NCBI GenBank assembly: GCA_022653675.1
Contig: JALCST010000002.1
Location: 186,001-250,000 of the forward strand
Source: Bacteroidales bacterium
GTDB lineage: Bacteria; Bacteroidota; Bacteroidia; Bacteroidales; UBA932
DNA length: 64,000 bases
Direction of reading: 5' to 3'
This document shows positions 19,156-29,276 of the stretch, piece after piece; positions within the stretch are counted from its first letter, which is position 1, and each line of letters begins with the position of its first letter. The position numbers were made by a program, and so were the translations under genes. Below the pieces are notes generated by a model. That model searched no databases. It saw only the letters and a list, made by a program, of their open reading frames with translations, and was not told the DNA's origin.

Positions 19156-19921
19156 AATAACTTGCCATTCGGGCCAAACCCGGAAGTACTAAATTGTAAA
19201 CTACAAATATGGAATTTTTCAATTCTTCAACAAAATAAATCGCATCCCCCCCGGACAAAACAATCTTGTATCGGGGAAACATCGACTGATATCCTTGTAT
19301 TTCAAACAATATGCCACGAATAAGTCCGTTGTCGAGAGCTGTGTCAATATCCACACCTATCTCCGAGGGCGGGAACGCATATCCGGCTTTCCTTACCAAA
19401 GGTGGTTTGACTAACGGCACTTTGGCACAATAGCGGTTCAGGGCACGATACCTCGTATTCAACCCTACGGATATGTTTCCTCCGAGGTAATGCCCACCGG
19501 CCGATATGAATTCCACCGTTATGGCCGTTCCAAGATCCATTACGATCACGTTTTCCCCCTTGAACATCTCACTTGCAGCCACTATGTGGGCCATCCTGTC
19601 GGCTCCCATTCCGTTCGGCATTTTTCTGAGAATAGGAAAATCTCCCTTAAGACGCTTGTCTTTCCAGGAAACATTAAGGAATTTGTGCCCGGCCTGTTCC
19701 GAAAGGTATCCGTCGAGCTTCCGGTCGGCCTTGCGTACGGAACTCAAAGCTATCACACGTGGCTTTCCTTCGGTGGCACTTTTCTCCTCTATGATGTCCT
19801 TCAAGAAAGGAAGTATATCACAACCTTCATACCTGACTATTTTTCCAAGCCGTCCGTCGCGCACATCGGAAAAAGCCGCCTTACAGCTTGTATTTCCTAT
19901 GTCAATCAATAAATTATACAT
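19139..19921 (-). CDS. coaX: Type III pantothenate kinase
   Basis: A 260-residue enzyme of the ASKHA fold that phosphorylates pantothenate in the first step of coenzyme A synthesis. The N-terminal phosphate-binding motif LLIDIGNTSCKAAF, the central NGMGADRMAHIVAA, DLGTAITVEF and GGNISVG, and the C-terminal LSGGDA fit CoaX. It overlaps mfd upstream by 8 bases and the outer-membrane gene downstream by 17 bases, so all three are tightly coupled. Confidence 0.93.
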   Translation of the reverse strand: MYNLLIDIGNTSCKAAFSDVRDGRLGKIVRYEGCDILPFLKDIIEEKSATEGKPRVIALSSVRKADRKLDGYLSEQAGHKFLNVSWKDKRLKGDFPILRKMPNGMGADRMAHIVAASEMFKGENVIVMDLGTAITVEFISAGGHYLGGNISVGLNTRYRALNRYCAKVPLVKPPLVRKAGYAFPPSEIGVDIDTALDNGLIRGILFEIQGYQSMFPRYKIVLSGGDAIYFVEELKNSIFVVYNLVLPGLARMASYYAFLD

Positions 19922-22900
19922 TGCAATTCTTCAACATGTCTTCAAGCAAATCCGTAGCTTTCCGCACGGAATCCACATATTTGGAGGTCACGTAAAGCTT
20001 TTCTTTCTGCTGCTTTATGATGAACTTGGCCCCGCGGCCCTGAATGTAGCCCATTACCTTATCGAACACCTTGCTTTTTCCCTTATAGTATGCGGACAAC
20101 GGATTCGATATGAAATATGCGACCATTATGCCATTCTTGAGAACTATCTTCTCGAATCCGAGCTTTTGCGCCAAATGCCTAAGACGTACTACATTTATCA
20201 ACTCCTCCACCTGCTTCGGCATCCTACCGTACCTGTCTTCGAGTTCGGAGACGAACCTCTTTATCGCATCCTCGTCAGGCATTGAATCCAGTTCCTTGTA
20301 AAGGCGTATCTTTTCGCTCTGCACATTCACGTATTCGTCCGGTATGTATAGCTCGAAATCGGTATCAACGTTGCAATCGGTAATGAAATCCTCGTTTTCA
20401 CTTTCGGGAATCCCATCTTCCGTCAGTATATGTTCGTCCTTTAATTCGTCCAGGGCCTCGTCTAGAATCTTCTTGTATGTTTCAAATCCCATGTCGGCTA
20501 TGAACCCGCTTTGCTCCGCACCTAGAAGGTTGCCGGCCCCACGGATATCGAGGTCCTGCATTGAAATGTTGAAGCCACTGCCGAGATCCGAGAACGATTC
20601 GATGGCCTGGAGCCGACGGCGGGCATCATTCGTAAGCATAAGCGTATCTGGAGTTATCAGGTAACAGAAGGCCTGTACGTTGCTGCGTCCCACCCTGCCT
20701 CTCAACTGATGAAGGTCGCTGAGCCCGAAGTTCTGCGCCTGATTTATTATGATGGTATTTGCATTCGGTATATCCAGGCCGTTTTCGATAATAGAGGTGC
20801 ATACCAGGACGTCATAATCCCCTTCGATGAAATCAATCATCCTCTGTTCCAGTATATCCCCTTCCATTTGGCCATGTGCCACACCAACTTTCGCCTGGGG
20901 GACCATCTTATGAACCATATCGGCTACGGAAAGTATGTCGTCCACCCTGTTGTGCAGAAAAAAGACCTGTCCTCCCCGCTTCATCTCGAAAAGAATGGCA
21001 TCCCTGATCTTATCTTCGTCGAAATCTATCAGTTCCGTATGTATGGGTATGCGATTGGGAGGCGGCGTATTTATTATGCTGAGATCCCTCGCACGCATAA
21101 GCGAAAATTGCAACGTGCGCGGAATAGGCGTGGCGGTAAGGGTAAGGGTATCCACATTGCTTTTCAATTGCCTCAGCTTTTCCTTCGCCGAAACCCCAAA
21201 TTTCTGCTCCTCGTCGATAATCAGAAGCCCGAGATCCTTGAAACGGATCTGTTTGTTGAGAAGGCGATGGGTTCCGATGATTATGTCGATCTTTCCGTTC
21301 ACGAGATTTTCAACTATCCCTTTTATCTCTTTCGGCGTACGCATCCTGGAAACGTAATCCACAGTACATGGAAAATCCTTTAACCTGGAAGTGAAAGTTT
21401 TGTAGTGCTGAAGGGCAAGAATGGTAGTAGGAACCAATACTGCAACTTGTTTGCTATCTGCAACTGCCTTGAATGCGGCTCGTATAGCTATTTCGGTCTT
21501 ACCGAAGCCAACATCTCCGCAAATAAGGCGGTCCATCGGATATTGACGTTCCATATCAGCCTTCACGGCTTTCGTAGCCTTGGACTGGTCCACCGTATCT
21601 TCATAAATGAAGGATGATTCCAATTCCTCCTGCATATACGAGTCGGGAGAAAATGCGAAACCCTTGGTATGGGCACGCTGCCCGTAAAGGGAGATCAGGT
21701 CTTTCGCAATATCCTTTACCTTGCTTTTAGTACGATCCTTAAGGTTCTGCCATGTCTTGCTGCCGAGCTTATAGATTTTCGGTGGCTCGCCATCCCCTGA
21801 TTTGTATTTGGATATGCGGTGTATACCGTTTACGGAAACCAGAAGGATGTCCCCGTCCTTGTAAACGAGTTTTATGGCTTCCTGCTCCTTGCCGTTGACA
21901 GTTGTCTTGACTATTCCCTCATAGATTCCGACCCCGTAATTTATGTGGACCACATAGTCACCTGGCTTGAAAGAGTTCAGATCGTCTATCGCAATTCTTT
22001 CAGAAAGTTCTACCTGGCGCTTTACATTCACCTTGTGGTAACGCTCGAAAATCTGATGATCCGTATAGCGGCATGTCTTGTTATCATTATCTATGAAACC
22101 CTCGCTGAGGGACATGTTGACGATCTTCGGTTTTGCCGCAAATTTTTTCAGAATCGATGTTAGACGCTCGATCTGTGAATGGTTGTCGCTTATTATCTCA
22201 ACTTTGTATCCCTCTTCCGTACGCTTTTCGATGTCCGACGAAAGGATATCGAAATTCTTGTTGAAAGAGGGCTGCATGGACGTATCGAATTTTATGAAAG
22301 CAGTGTCGGGTGCCGTCTCACTGCTGTTTTTTACTAGATTGTTTATCAATACCCTCTTATACGAAGCCGTTTGCCAGAACCACCCGTCCTTTTCATAAAG
22401 GTCGCTGTCGAAAAGCCATACGACAGTGTCGGCGGGAATCCGGCCCGGATCGAAAATGTTCGATGACTCGGTTTTTACGGTATTGATAAAAAGATTCGGA
22501 TAGATTTCGACTTCATCGAGATCCTTCACGGAAAGTTGGGTGTTGTTATCGAATTCCGTGATCTTCTCGACTTCGTCGGAAAAGAAATCTATCCTGTACG
22601 GACGATTATTGGAATAGGAAAAAACATCTATGAGGCTTCCCCTTACTGCGAAATCCCCCGGGCTGGAAACGAACTCCGCCTTACGGAAACCGTTGTCGAA
22701 TAAAATTTTTTTGATCTCGTCGAACGGCATTTTGTCCCCCACCCCGATCTTCAGAATGCTTTGCCTAACATTTTTTTTCTTTAATACCGGCTCCGAAACT
22801 GAATCCGCATAAGCCACTAGTATGAGGACGTTTTTGTCCGATTGACCGTTTTCATCTTCAAAACGGTCAATAGCCCTTATGGCAGCGGTCCTTTGAACCT

Positions 22901-23171
22901 TGCGTGACGAATCCTGTATGGAATTCTTGGAACCGGCGTCATTCGACGAAGGAAAAAGGTAAACCTCGGTATCGCTGAAAAAATTATAGAGGTCGCTCGC
23001 GAATTTTTCGGCTCTCTCCACATTCGGGAATACAGCTATATGCATTCCTCCCTTTACCGAAGAAGCCATCTTGAATACCGGTGCAGAAGCATAAAGACCA
23101 CTTGCCGTTATGGTCTTAACAGCATTTTTCGAATCGAGGCATTCGAGAAAAAATCTATCCTTTTCGTTCAT
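19914..23171 (-). CDS. mfd: Transcription-repair coupling factor Mfd
   Basis: A 1085-residue DNA translocase that removes RNA polymerase stalled at lesions and recruits UvrA. The N-terminal UvrB-like part precedes the RNA-polymerase-interaction (CarD-like) domain with FKPGDYVVHINYGVGIYEG. The helicase core has GDVGFGKTEIAIRAAF (Walker A), DEEQKFGV (DEEQ box), LTLTATPIPRT and QLRGRVGRS. A C-terminal TRCF domain follows. It starts 75 bases after the Ntn hydrolase gene in the ruvB transcription unit. Confidence 0.97.
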   Translation of the reverse strand: MNEKDRFFLECLDSKNAVKTITASGLYASAPVFKMASSVKGGMHIAVFPNVERAEKFASDLYNFFSDTEVYLFPSSNDAGSKNSIQDSSRKVQRTAAIRAIDRFEDENGQSDKNVLILVAYADSVSEPVLKKKNVRQSILKIGVGDKMPFDEIKKILFDNGFRKAEFVSSPGDFAVRGSLIDVFSYSNNRPYRIDFFSDEVEKITEFDNNTQLSVKDLDEVEIYPNLFINTVKTESSNIFDPGRIPADTVVWLFDSDLYEKDGWFWQTASYKRVLINNLVKNSSETAPDTAFIKFDTSMQPSFNKNFDILSSDIEKRTEEGYKVEIISDNHSQIERLTSILKKFAAKPKIVNMSLSEGFIDNDNKTCRYTDHQIFERYHKVNVKRQVELSERIAIDDLNSFKPGDYVVHINYGVGIYEGIVKTTVNGKEQEAIKLVYKDGDILLVSVNGIHRISKYKSGDGEPPKIYKLGSKTWQNLKDRTKSKVKDIAKDLISLYGQRAHTKGFAFSPDSYMQEELESSFIYEDTVDQSKATKAVKADMERQYPMDRLICGDVGFGKTEIAIRAAFKAVADSKQVAVLVPTTILALQHYKTFTSRLKDFPCTVDYVSRMRTPKEIKGIVENLVNGKIDIIIGTHRLLNKQIRFKDLGLLIIDEEQKFGVSAKEKLRQLKSNVDTLTLTATPIPRTLQFSLMRARDLSIINTPPPNRIPIHTELIDFDEDKIRDAILFEMKRGGQVFFLHNRVDDILSVADMVHKMVPQAKVGVAHGQMEGDILEQRMIDFIEGDYDVLVCTSIIENGLDIPNANTIIINQAQNFGLSDLHQLRGRVGRSNVQAFCYLITPDTLMLTNDARRRLQAIESFSDLGSGFNISMQDLDIRGAGNLLGAEQSGFIADMGFETYKKILDEALDELKDEHILTEDGIPESENEDFITDCNVDTDFELYIPDEYVNVQSEKIRLYKELDSMPDEDAIKRFVSELEDRYGRMPKQVEELINVVRLRHLAQKLGFEKIVLKNGIMVAYFISNPLSAYYKGKSKVFDKVMGYIQGRGAKFIIKQQKEKLYVTSKYVDSVRKATDLLEDMLKNCNV

Positions 23172-23246
23172 TCAAGGTGCTTTTGGAGCCATTCGCTTCA
23201 AAAAGGAGTGCAAAATTATAAAAATCAATGGAGAAAACTCAATAAC

Positions 23247-24461
23247 TCAATCGAAAATTAGGAACCCTATCTTTTCATATAGGGAAGAAAGCTCGGATGG
23301 AGAAATGCTTCCCCTTTTGCGCCACGAATCTATCAATGGCTCCGAAAGTACAAAAACCTTACTCTCCATCGATAAGGATTCCTGCATGAGCCCGCTTCCG
23401 TTTTTATTATATAAAGCAGTGAAATTAAAATATTTTTTACCATTTCCTCTTTTTATGTCAAATACCTTAGCTTTCCTTTCCAGAGCCCACTCGTCGAGCC
23501 TACATTCGAAATCGTCTTTCGATTTTTCAACCACATAGGACGGAAGTTCCGTATTTACGAAAAGAGGAACAGCACAACTGACGGGAGGGTATCCGAGGAC
23601 GGTCCACATGACAGTTAGGGTGGGATCCTCATTTTCCCTTACTCCTTGAAAGACTATGGCTGCCGAGGTGGAACCGCGAGGTATGAAATCCTGGTCCACG
23701 AAATACCCGCTTGCCGGAATGTCCTCGACCAGGTCTATCCCGAGCAAGGAATTATAGAAACTGCGGGAACAACCCGAAAGGATCCATTCCGGAGAGAACA
23801 TGTTACCTTCGAGCAAATGATCGCCGAACAGTTTACTGGTAGAATTCCATCTAACATATCCCATTCCTTCGTCTTCCCTGCCCGAAAAAGAAAAATTGGT
23901 ATACACGAGATATCCGTCCGGAGCCGTATCGATATCGTTGGCATCCCTCTTTATCCATTGAAAATCATTTACTTCATAGAATGCAGCTCCTCCATAGGTG
24001 TCTATTACCCCGAAATTGGCCTCCACCCCGAGAGGTTTCGGCAAAGTATCGAGCAATTTTTCGAAGTCCTTGAGATTCGAACATATCGAGAGAGCCCTGT
24101 ACATCAGCACTCCCTCCATATCCGTCAAAGTGCAGGTATCGTCCTGAGCCTTTAGGTTGTAGGAAGCGGTATTCATTATGCAGAAACCGGCTTCGTTATC
24201 TCCAGCCCATGCCTGTCCTCCCCCGACATCAGGGCTGTTGACCAAGGCTATGAAATCGAATTTGTCCCCCTTGAAAGCCTCCACCCTATTCCTCTGTTCA
24301 TCGGTATCCCTGTTTTTCCAAAGCATTGGCCTTCCGTCTGCAGAAGCCTTGGCGGAAATTACTGCCGACGTGCAGGCAAAGCCATTCCGTACGTTGAAAA
24401 GCAAAGAAGATGAAAGGACTACTAAAACCGCCACACACCTAAAACAATGCCGAATCGTCAT
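23247..24461 (-). CDS. Exported Ntn-type linear amide hydrolase (C45/choloylglycine-hydrolase-like)
   Basis: A 404-residue protein with a signal peptide (hydrophobic [14 protein letters not shown]). The peptide leads to [20 protein letters not shown], in which Cys30 would become the N-terminal nucleophile after cleavage, as in Ntn hydrolases such as acyl-CoA:6-aminopenicillanate acyltransferase or bile-salt hydrolase. The NRDTD that follows and [16 protein letters not shown] further on fit the family. It is likely a periplasmic amidase or peptidase, but the substrate is unknown. Its start overlaps the end of ruvB by 23 bases, an odd partner for a DNA-repair operon. Confidence 0.78.
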   Translation of the reverse strand: MTIRHCFRCVAVLVVLSSSLLFNVRNGFACTSAVISAKASADGRPMLWKNRDTDEQRNRVEAFKGDKFDFIALVNSPDVGGGQAWAGDNEAGFCIMNTASYNLKAQDDTCTLTDMEGVLMYRALSICSNLKDFEKLLDTLPKPLGVEANFGVIDTYGGAAFYEVNDFQWIKRDANDIDTAPDGYLVYTNFSFSGREDEGMGYVRWNSTSKLFGDHLLEGNMFSPEWILSGCSRSFYNSLLGIDLVEDIPASGYFVDQDFIPRGSTSAAIVFQGVRENEDPTLTVMWTVLGYPPVSCAVPLFVNTELPSYVVEKSKDDFECRLDEWALERKAKVFDIKRGNGKKYFNFTALYNKNGSGLMQESLSMESKVFVLSEPLIDSWRKRGSISPSELSSLYEKIGFLIFD

Positions 24462-25461
24462 AACGTGACAGATTTAAATGTTTATATGCCAAATCAGTGG
24501 CTACCCTTCCCCTAGGGGTACGCTTTAAAAATCCTTCCTTGATCAGGAAAGGTTCATAAACTTCTTCCAAGGTACCGACATCCTCGCTTATCGATGTAGC
24601 TATCGTGGAAGCGCCAACTGGACCTCCCTGAAACTTTTCTATTATGGTCTTTAGAATCTTGTTGTCTATCTGGTCCAATCCCCTGGTATCAATGTTGAGG
24701 GCATCAAGGGCATATTTCGCAATGAAAAGATCTATTTTCCCGCTTCCCTTCACCTGGGCGAAATCCCTTACCCTGCGTAGCAGGGAATTGGCCACACGCG
24801 GAGTTCCCCTGCTCCTGCAGGCTATCTCCCTAGCAGCTTCATCGTCTATCTCTATTCCAAGAATGCCTGCGCTTCTTCTTATGATTTTCAGGAGGACCTG
24901 GGCATCATAATATTCAAGATGGGCGCTGATCCCGAAACGGGCGCGTAAAGGAGCGGTGAGAAGCCCGCTTCTCGTAGTAGCCCCTATCAGAGTGAAAGGT
25001 GCCAGAGATATTCTCACGGAACGCGCTCCGGGCCCCTTATCTATCATTATATCGATGGTGTAATCCTCCATCGCCGAATAGAGGTACTCCTCCACAACAG
25101 GAGAAAGCCGGTGTATTTCATCTATGAAAAGGACATCACCTTCGTTAAGCGATGTCAATATGCCGGCAAGATCACCAGGCTTGTCGAGAACCGGTCCGGA
25201 AGTCGATTTCATTTCGACTCCCAATTCGTTGGCGATTATGGTCGCCAGAGTGGTTTTCCCCAACCCGGGAGGGCCATGCAGTAGCACATGGTCGAGTGCC
25301 TCTCCGCGAAGTTTTGCTGCTTTGACGAATATTTTCAGGTTTTCCAGAATTTTGTCCTGTCCGGAAAACTCTGAGAATTCATGCGGACGGATAAGGTTTT
25401 CGACTTCCGAGTCCTTGAATTTGCATTCCACATGCGGATTGAAATTTTCTTCCTTATCCAT
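24439..25461 (-). CDS. ruvB: Holliday junction branch-migration helicase RuvB
   Basis: A 340-residue AAA+ motor that drives branch migration with RuvA. Walker [12 protein letters not shown], Walker [11 protein letters not shown], sensor 1 IGATTRSG and the C-terminal winged helix ([20 protein letters not shown]) are all visible. ruvA is encoded 13 kb away on the other strand, so the pair is split here. The gene borders the AT-rich region with DnaA-box-like sites and is the first gene of the minus-strand repair/envelope block. Confidence 0.97.
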   Translation of the reverse strand: MDKEENFNPHVECKFKDSEVENLIRPHEFSEFSGQDKILENLKIFVKAAKLRGEALDHVLLHGPPGLGKTTLATIIANELGVEMKSTSGPVLDKPGDLAGILTSLNEGDVLFIDEIHRLSPVVEEYLYSAMEDYTIDIMIDKGPGARSVRISLAPFTLIGATTRSGLLTAPLRARFGISAHLEYYDAQVLLKIIRRSAGILGIEIDDEAAREIACRSRGTPRVANSLLRRVRDFAQVKGSGKIDLFIAKYALDALNIDTRGLDQIDNKILKTIIEKFQGGPVGASTIATSISEDVGTLEEVYEPFLIKEGFLKRTPRGRVATDLAYKHLNLSRYDDSALF

Positions 25462-25679
25462 TTTTAATAAAAATATATTTTATGTCTGTTATAAGATATT
25501 GTTTCTTTATATCTGTTGATAATGTTCAAAACGATGTAAATTATTGTGAAATAAAAAAATAAGTATAGTATCTAATGTTGATAAAGATGTGATACCGTGT
25601 TGATAAAAATTCATAAATAAAGTTATCAAACGCCAAAGTCATATTTTGAACAGGTTAGAAACATCTTTTAAACAGTTTT
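25462..25679. other. Candidate replication origin (oriC)
   Basis: A 218-bp AT-rich gap between ruvB and an alpha/beta hydrolase gene. It holds three identical TGTTGATAA words at 25514-25522, 25576-25584 and 25598-25606. Each is the complement of TTATCAACA, one base from the DnaA box TTATCCACA. An oppositely oriented TTATCAAAC is at 25623-25631. The + strand is C-rich to the left even in + genes (lines 3241-3300: 13 G, 23 C; 7321-7380: 11 G, 19 C) and G-rich to the right even in minus genes (25741-25800: 16 G, 10 C; 54001-54060: 14 G, 8 C). That is the skew expected on either side of an origin. dnaA itself is not in the window. Confidence 0.6.
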
Positions 25680-26486
25680 TCAACATTTGAGGAATTCGGA
25701 AACGGTATCTAACGTAAGTCTTTGTTGTTCAACGAATGACATGTGTGCGCAATCAGGCATTACGACGTGATTGAAGTCAGGATAGGTCTTCTTCATGAAT
25801 TCTATTCTTTCTGCAGTCATGTGTCTGTCGCTGTCTCCGTAAATCCAAAGGGCCGGTTTTTTCCATTTCTTCAAGTCTTCCCTTCTGTCCGGTCTGGATT
25901 GCAGACCTCGCAGCGATGCGACTATTCCCATGGGATCATGCGTATCGCAAAGCTGTATTGTCTCCTTAATCTTGTCATTGCAGATCCTCAGATTTTCAGG
26001 TTTGTAGAAGTGCGGTATTGACTCGGCGGCGATGCTCATCAGATTTCCGGCCTTTATATTTTCTATCTCCTTTTCGCGCAGGACTTGTTTTTCCTGAGCA
26101 TCAGGATAAGGGTTGGAATTGAATATCAATAACTTGTCGAATCTTTCCGGGTATTTCTCGATGCATGCCATTGCGACGTATCCTCCCATGGAGTGACCCC
26201 CGATAGTACATTTGTTCAGCCCAACTATGTCCATCATGTCTCTTACAACATCCGCACAAAGCTCCGTACCATTGCATTCTGGGGATGTTCCACTGATGCC
26301 GTGCCCAGGCAAGTCAATGGTTATTACCCTGTAATCATTTTCGAGAAGCTCTGCAAATTCCGTCCATACGTACATCGTTTCAAGATATCCGTGCAGCAGA
26401 AAAACGGCCTTGTCACCCTTTTTGGAATCGTTGATGTGAACAGTAATGCCTGTGGAAGATGACTTGGCAAAAAATTCCATAAACAT
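25680..26486 (-). CDS. Alpha/beta hydrolase
   Basis: A 268-residue single-domain protein with the oxyanion-hole motif FLLHGYLET, the nucleophile elbow GGHSMGGYVAM (Ser near residue 98), an acid in YGDSDRH and the catalytic His in DCAHMSF. These complete an alpha/beta hydrolase triad. There is no signal peptide, so it is cytoplasmic. The substrate is unknown; esterase or C-C hydrolase are both possible. A second in-frame ATG lies two codons downstream. It is transcribed away from sdhA across a short divergent region. Confidence 0.88.
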   Translation of the reverse strand: MFMEFFAKSSSTGITVHINDSKKGDKAVFLLHGYLETMYVWTEFAELLENDYRVITIDLPGHGISGTSPECNGTELCADVVRDMMDIVGLNKCTIGGHSMGGYVAMACIEKYPERFDKLLIFNSNPYPDAQEKQVLREKEIENIKAGNLMSIAAESIPHFYKPENLRICNDKIKETIQLCDTHDPMGIVASLRGLQSRPDRREDLKKWKKPALWIYGDSDRHMTAERIEFMKKTYPDFNHVVMPDCAHMSFVEQQRLTLDTVSEFLKC

Positions 26487-26509
26487 ATCCGTATATTTTC
26501 TTTTTCAAC

Positions 26510-26517
26510 CAAAGATA
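26510..26517 (-). promoter_or_regulatory. Candidate -7 box of the alpha/beta hydrolase gene
   Basis: The minus strand reads TATCTTTG (TAnnTTTG), 23 bases before the hydrolase start. Confidence 0.5.
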
Positions 26518-26548
26518 TTGATAAATATTCTAAAAATGTCAAACTTTG
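26518..26548 (+). promoter_or_regulatory. Candidate promoter of the sdhAB-hflX operon
   Basis: A TTG at 26518-26520, a 20-base spacer and AAACTTTG at 26541-26548 (one base from TAnnTTTG) fit the Bacteroidota -33/-7 layout. Transcription would begin near 26552, about 18 bases before the sdhA start. Confidence 0.4.
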
Positions 26549-26569
26549 CCGCAAATTAAGAAACATGAT

Positions 26570-28513
26570 ATGGCAGAATTGAATTCCAAGGTTCCGGACG
26601 GACCGCTCGAAGAAAAATGGACACGCCATAAGGCTTCCATAAGGGTCGTAAGTCCGGGCAATAAGAAAAAGCTGGAAATAATAGTAGTTGGTACCGGCCT
26701 TGCCGGCAGTTCAGCTGCAGCCACTTTAGGGGAACTTGGCTATAACGTCAAGGTCTTCTGTATCTCTGATTCTCCCCGCCGCGCACATTCCATTGCTGCG
26801 CAGGGAGGTATAAATGCCGCGAAGAATTACCAGAACGACAACGATTCGGTTTACAGACTTTTTTACGATACCATAAAGGGAGGCGATTATCGCAGCCGGG
26901 AGGCCAACGTGTACCGTCTGGCTGAAGTGTCGAATCAGATCATCGACCAGTGTGTGGCGCAGGGGGTTCCTTTTGCGCGCGAGTACGGAGGGCTTCTGGC
27001 CAACCGTTCATTTGGTGGGGCGCAGGTTTCCCGTACTTTTTATGCAAAGGGACAGACGGGGCAGCAACTTCTTCTGGGGGCTTACGGTGCATTGAACAGG
27101 CAGATACATGCCGGCACCGTTAAATGCTATCCGCGTCACGAAATGCTTGAATTGGTGCTCATAAACGGAGAGGCGAAGGGCATAATAGCCCGCAACCTTA
27201 TAACCGGTGGACTGGAAAGGTTCGGTGCCAATGCGGTCGTACTTGCCACCGGAGGCTATGGAAATACGTATTTCCTTTCGACCAATGCAATGAACTGCAA
27301 CGGTTCGGCTGCCTGGCGCTGCTACCAGAAGGGTGCATTTTTCGCAAACCCTTGCTTCGCACAGATTCATCCGACATGCATACCCGTTCACGGTGATCAA
27401 CAATCGAAATTGACGCTTATGTCCGAGTCGCTCCGCAACGACGGCCGAATTTGGGTTCCCAAGTCGCTCGACGATGTCAAAGCCATCAGGGAAGGTAAGC
27501 TGAAGGGTAGTGAAGTGCCTGAAGGAAGAAGGGATTATTTTCTCGAAAGGCGTTATCCGGCTTTCGGCAACCTTGTTCCGCGCGATGTGGCTTCAAGGGC
27601 TGCCAAAGAGCGTTGCGATGCCGGTTACGGTATAAATTCCACCGGGCTTGCCGTCTTCCTCGATTTCAATACCACGATCGAACAGCATGGGGTGGATTAT
27701 ATAAAATCCCGTTACGGGAACTTGTTCCAGATGTACCGTAAGATAACCGATCAGGATCCTTACAAGGAGCCGATGATGATTTACCCGGCCATACATTATA
27801 CGATGGGTGGATTATGGGTGGATTATGATCTTGAAACCACGATCCCTGGACTTTACGCCATAGGTGAGGCTAATTTCTCCGACCACGGAGGAAATCGCCT
27901 GGGTGCTTCTGCTTTAATGCAGGGACTGGCTGACGGGTATTTTATACTCCCTTATACGATAGGCGATTATCTTGCCGGGAAGATAATGGAACCCCATACC
28001 GATATCAACTCTCCGGAATTCGATGAAGCGGAAAAGGCAGTGCAGGGTAGGATAGGGAAGATTTTTGATGTAGCTGGCAAAACCCCTGTGGATTACTTCC
28101 ACAAGAAACTTGGGAAGATAATGTGGGAATATGTCGGTATGGAGCGCAACGAAGCCGGTCTGGAAAAGGCTATTGAGGAGATCAGAGCTTTACGTACCGA
28201 ATTCTGGAAGGATGTCAGGGTACCAGATTCGCAATATGAATTCAATCAGGAAATGGAAAAAGCGCTTCGCGTCGCTGATTTCTTCGACATAGGGGAATTG
28301 ATGGCTATGGATGCCTTGCAGAGAAGGGAATCATGCGGAGGCCATTTCCGTTCCGAGATGCAGACCCCTGATGGGGAAACCCTCAGGGACGACAAACACT
28401 ATATGTATGTTTCGGCGTGGGAATACAAGGGCCAGGGCGTCGAACCTGAGATGCACAAGGAACCTTTGGAGTTCAAATACTGCAAGGTTGCGGAGCGTAA
28501 TTACAAGGATTAA
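26570..28513 (+). CDS. sdhA: Fumarate reductase/succinate dehydrogenase flavoprotein subunit
   Basis: A 647-residue flavoprotein. The Rossmann motif [12 protein letters not shown] is at residues 39-50 and [11 protein letters not shown], containing the His (about 73) that carries covalent FAD, follows. The substrate-site regions and [25 protein letters not shown] are near the C-terminal half. It interconverts succinate and fumarate in anaerobic respiration. ATG at 26570 is chosen because [17 protein letters not shown] matches the usual family N-terminus; an in-frame TTG lies 24 bases upstream. sdhB follows at once, but the membrane cytochrome b subunit normally next to these genes in Bacteroidota is absent. 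Confidence 0.95.
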   Translation: MAELNSKVPDGPLEEKWTRHKASIRVVSPGNKKKLEIIVVGTGLAGSSAAATLGELGYNVKVFCISDSPRRAHSIAAQGGINAAKNYQNDNDSVYRLFYDTIKGGDYRSREANVYRLAEVSNQIIDQCVAQGVPFAREYGGLLANRSFGGAQVSRTFYAKGQTGQQLLLGAYGALNRQIHAGTVKCYPRHEMLELVLINGEAKGIIARNLITGGLERFGANAVVLATGGYGNTYFLSTNAMNCNGSAAWRCYQKGAFFANPCFAQIHPTCIPVHGDQQSKLTLMSESLRNDGRIWVPKSLDDVKAIREGKLKGSEVPEGRRDYFLERRYPAFGNLVPRDVASRAAKERCDAGYGINSTGLAVFLDFNTTIEQHGVDYIKSRYGNLFQMYRKITDQDPYKEPMMIYPAIHYTMGGLWVDYDLETTIPGLYAIGEANFSDHGGNRLGASALMQGLADGYFILPYTIGDYLAGKIMEPHTDINSPEFDEAEKAVQGRIGKIFDVAGKTPVDYFHKKLGKIMWEYVGMERNEAGLEKAIEEIRALRTEFWKDVRVPDSQYEFNQEMEKALRVADFFDIGELMAMDALQRRESCGGHFRSEMQTPDGETLRDDKHYMYVSAWEYKGQGVEPEMHKEPLEFKYCKVAERNYKD

Positions 28514-28530
28514 AGGGAGGAGTGATAAAG

Positions 28531-29274
28531 ATGAATTTCAATTTGAAAATTTGGCGTCAGAAGAATTCGCATGCCAGGGGTCATTTCGAGAATTATAGTG
28601 TAGAGGGAATATCTCCGGATACATCTTTTCTCGAGATGCTCGACATTTTGAACGACAACCTCATCAGAAATGGAGGTTCTCCCGTGGCTTTCGACCACGA
28701 TTGCAGGGAAGGTATATGTGGAATGTGCTCCCTGTACATAAATGGGGAAGCCCATGGTCCCGATTCGCTTGTTACTACTTGCCAACTCTTCATGCGCCGT
28801 TTCAAGGATGGTTCCACAATTACCATCGAGCCGTGGCGTCATCCCGCCTTTCCTGTCATAAAGGATCTTGTGGTCGACCGTGAAGCATTTGACAAGATAA
28901 TGCAGGCCGGGGGGTACATCAATGTCAATACGGGCGGAGTGCCGGATGCGAATACCATTCCTGTCTCCAAGGTCAATGCCGACCTTGCCATGGATGCCGC
29001 TGCATGCATCGGTTGTGGTGCATGTGTAGCCACCTGTAAGAACGGTTCGGCTATGCTTTTCATATCAGCCAGAGTATCCGCACTTTCTCTCTTGCCTCAA
29101 GGCAAAGCCGATGCGGCGATGCGTGTGAAGGCGATGATAGACGAAGCGGACAAATTGGGCTTCGGTACCTGTACCAATACCCGGGCATGTGAAATGGAGT
29201 GTCCAAAGGGTATAAAGATTTCCAATATCGCACGCCTCAACCGCGAATGGCTGAAAGCCAAATTCAAGGACTGA
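28531..29274 (+). CDS. sdhB: Fumarate reductase/succinate dehydrogenase iron-sulfur subunit
   Basis: A 247-residue electron-transfer subunit. Cys58, Cys63, Cys66 and Cys84 fit the 2Fe-2S site ([10 protein letters not shown]). [11 protein letters not shown] at 159-169, with Cys214, Cys220 and Cys224 (ACEMECPKG), provide the two C-terminal clusters. It passes electrons between SdhA and the membrane quinone subunit. GGGAGG lies 10 bases before ATG 28531, so this start is preferred over an in-frame GTG at 28522. It is followed two bases later by hflX. Confidence 0.95.
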   Translation: MNFNLKIWRQKNSHARGHFENYSVEGISPDTSFLEMLDILNDNLIRNGGSPVAFDHDCREGICGMCSLYINGEAHGPDSLVTTCQLFMRRFKDGSTITIEPWRHPAFPVIKDLVVDREAFDKIMQAGGYINVNTGGVPDANTIPVSKVNADLAMDAAACIGCGACVATCKNGSAMLFISARVSALSLLPQGKADAAMRVKAMIDEADKLGFGTCTNTRACEMECPKGIKISNIARLNREWLKAKFKD

Positions 29275-29276
29275 AT

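Noticed and set aside
26546..26569. TTG start of sdhA 24 bases upstream of the chosen ATG
   Set aside because: It would overlap the likely promoter, and the ATG gives the family-typical N-terminus.
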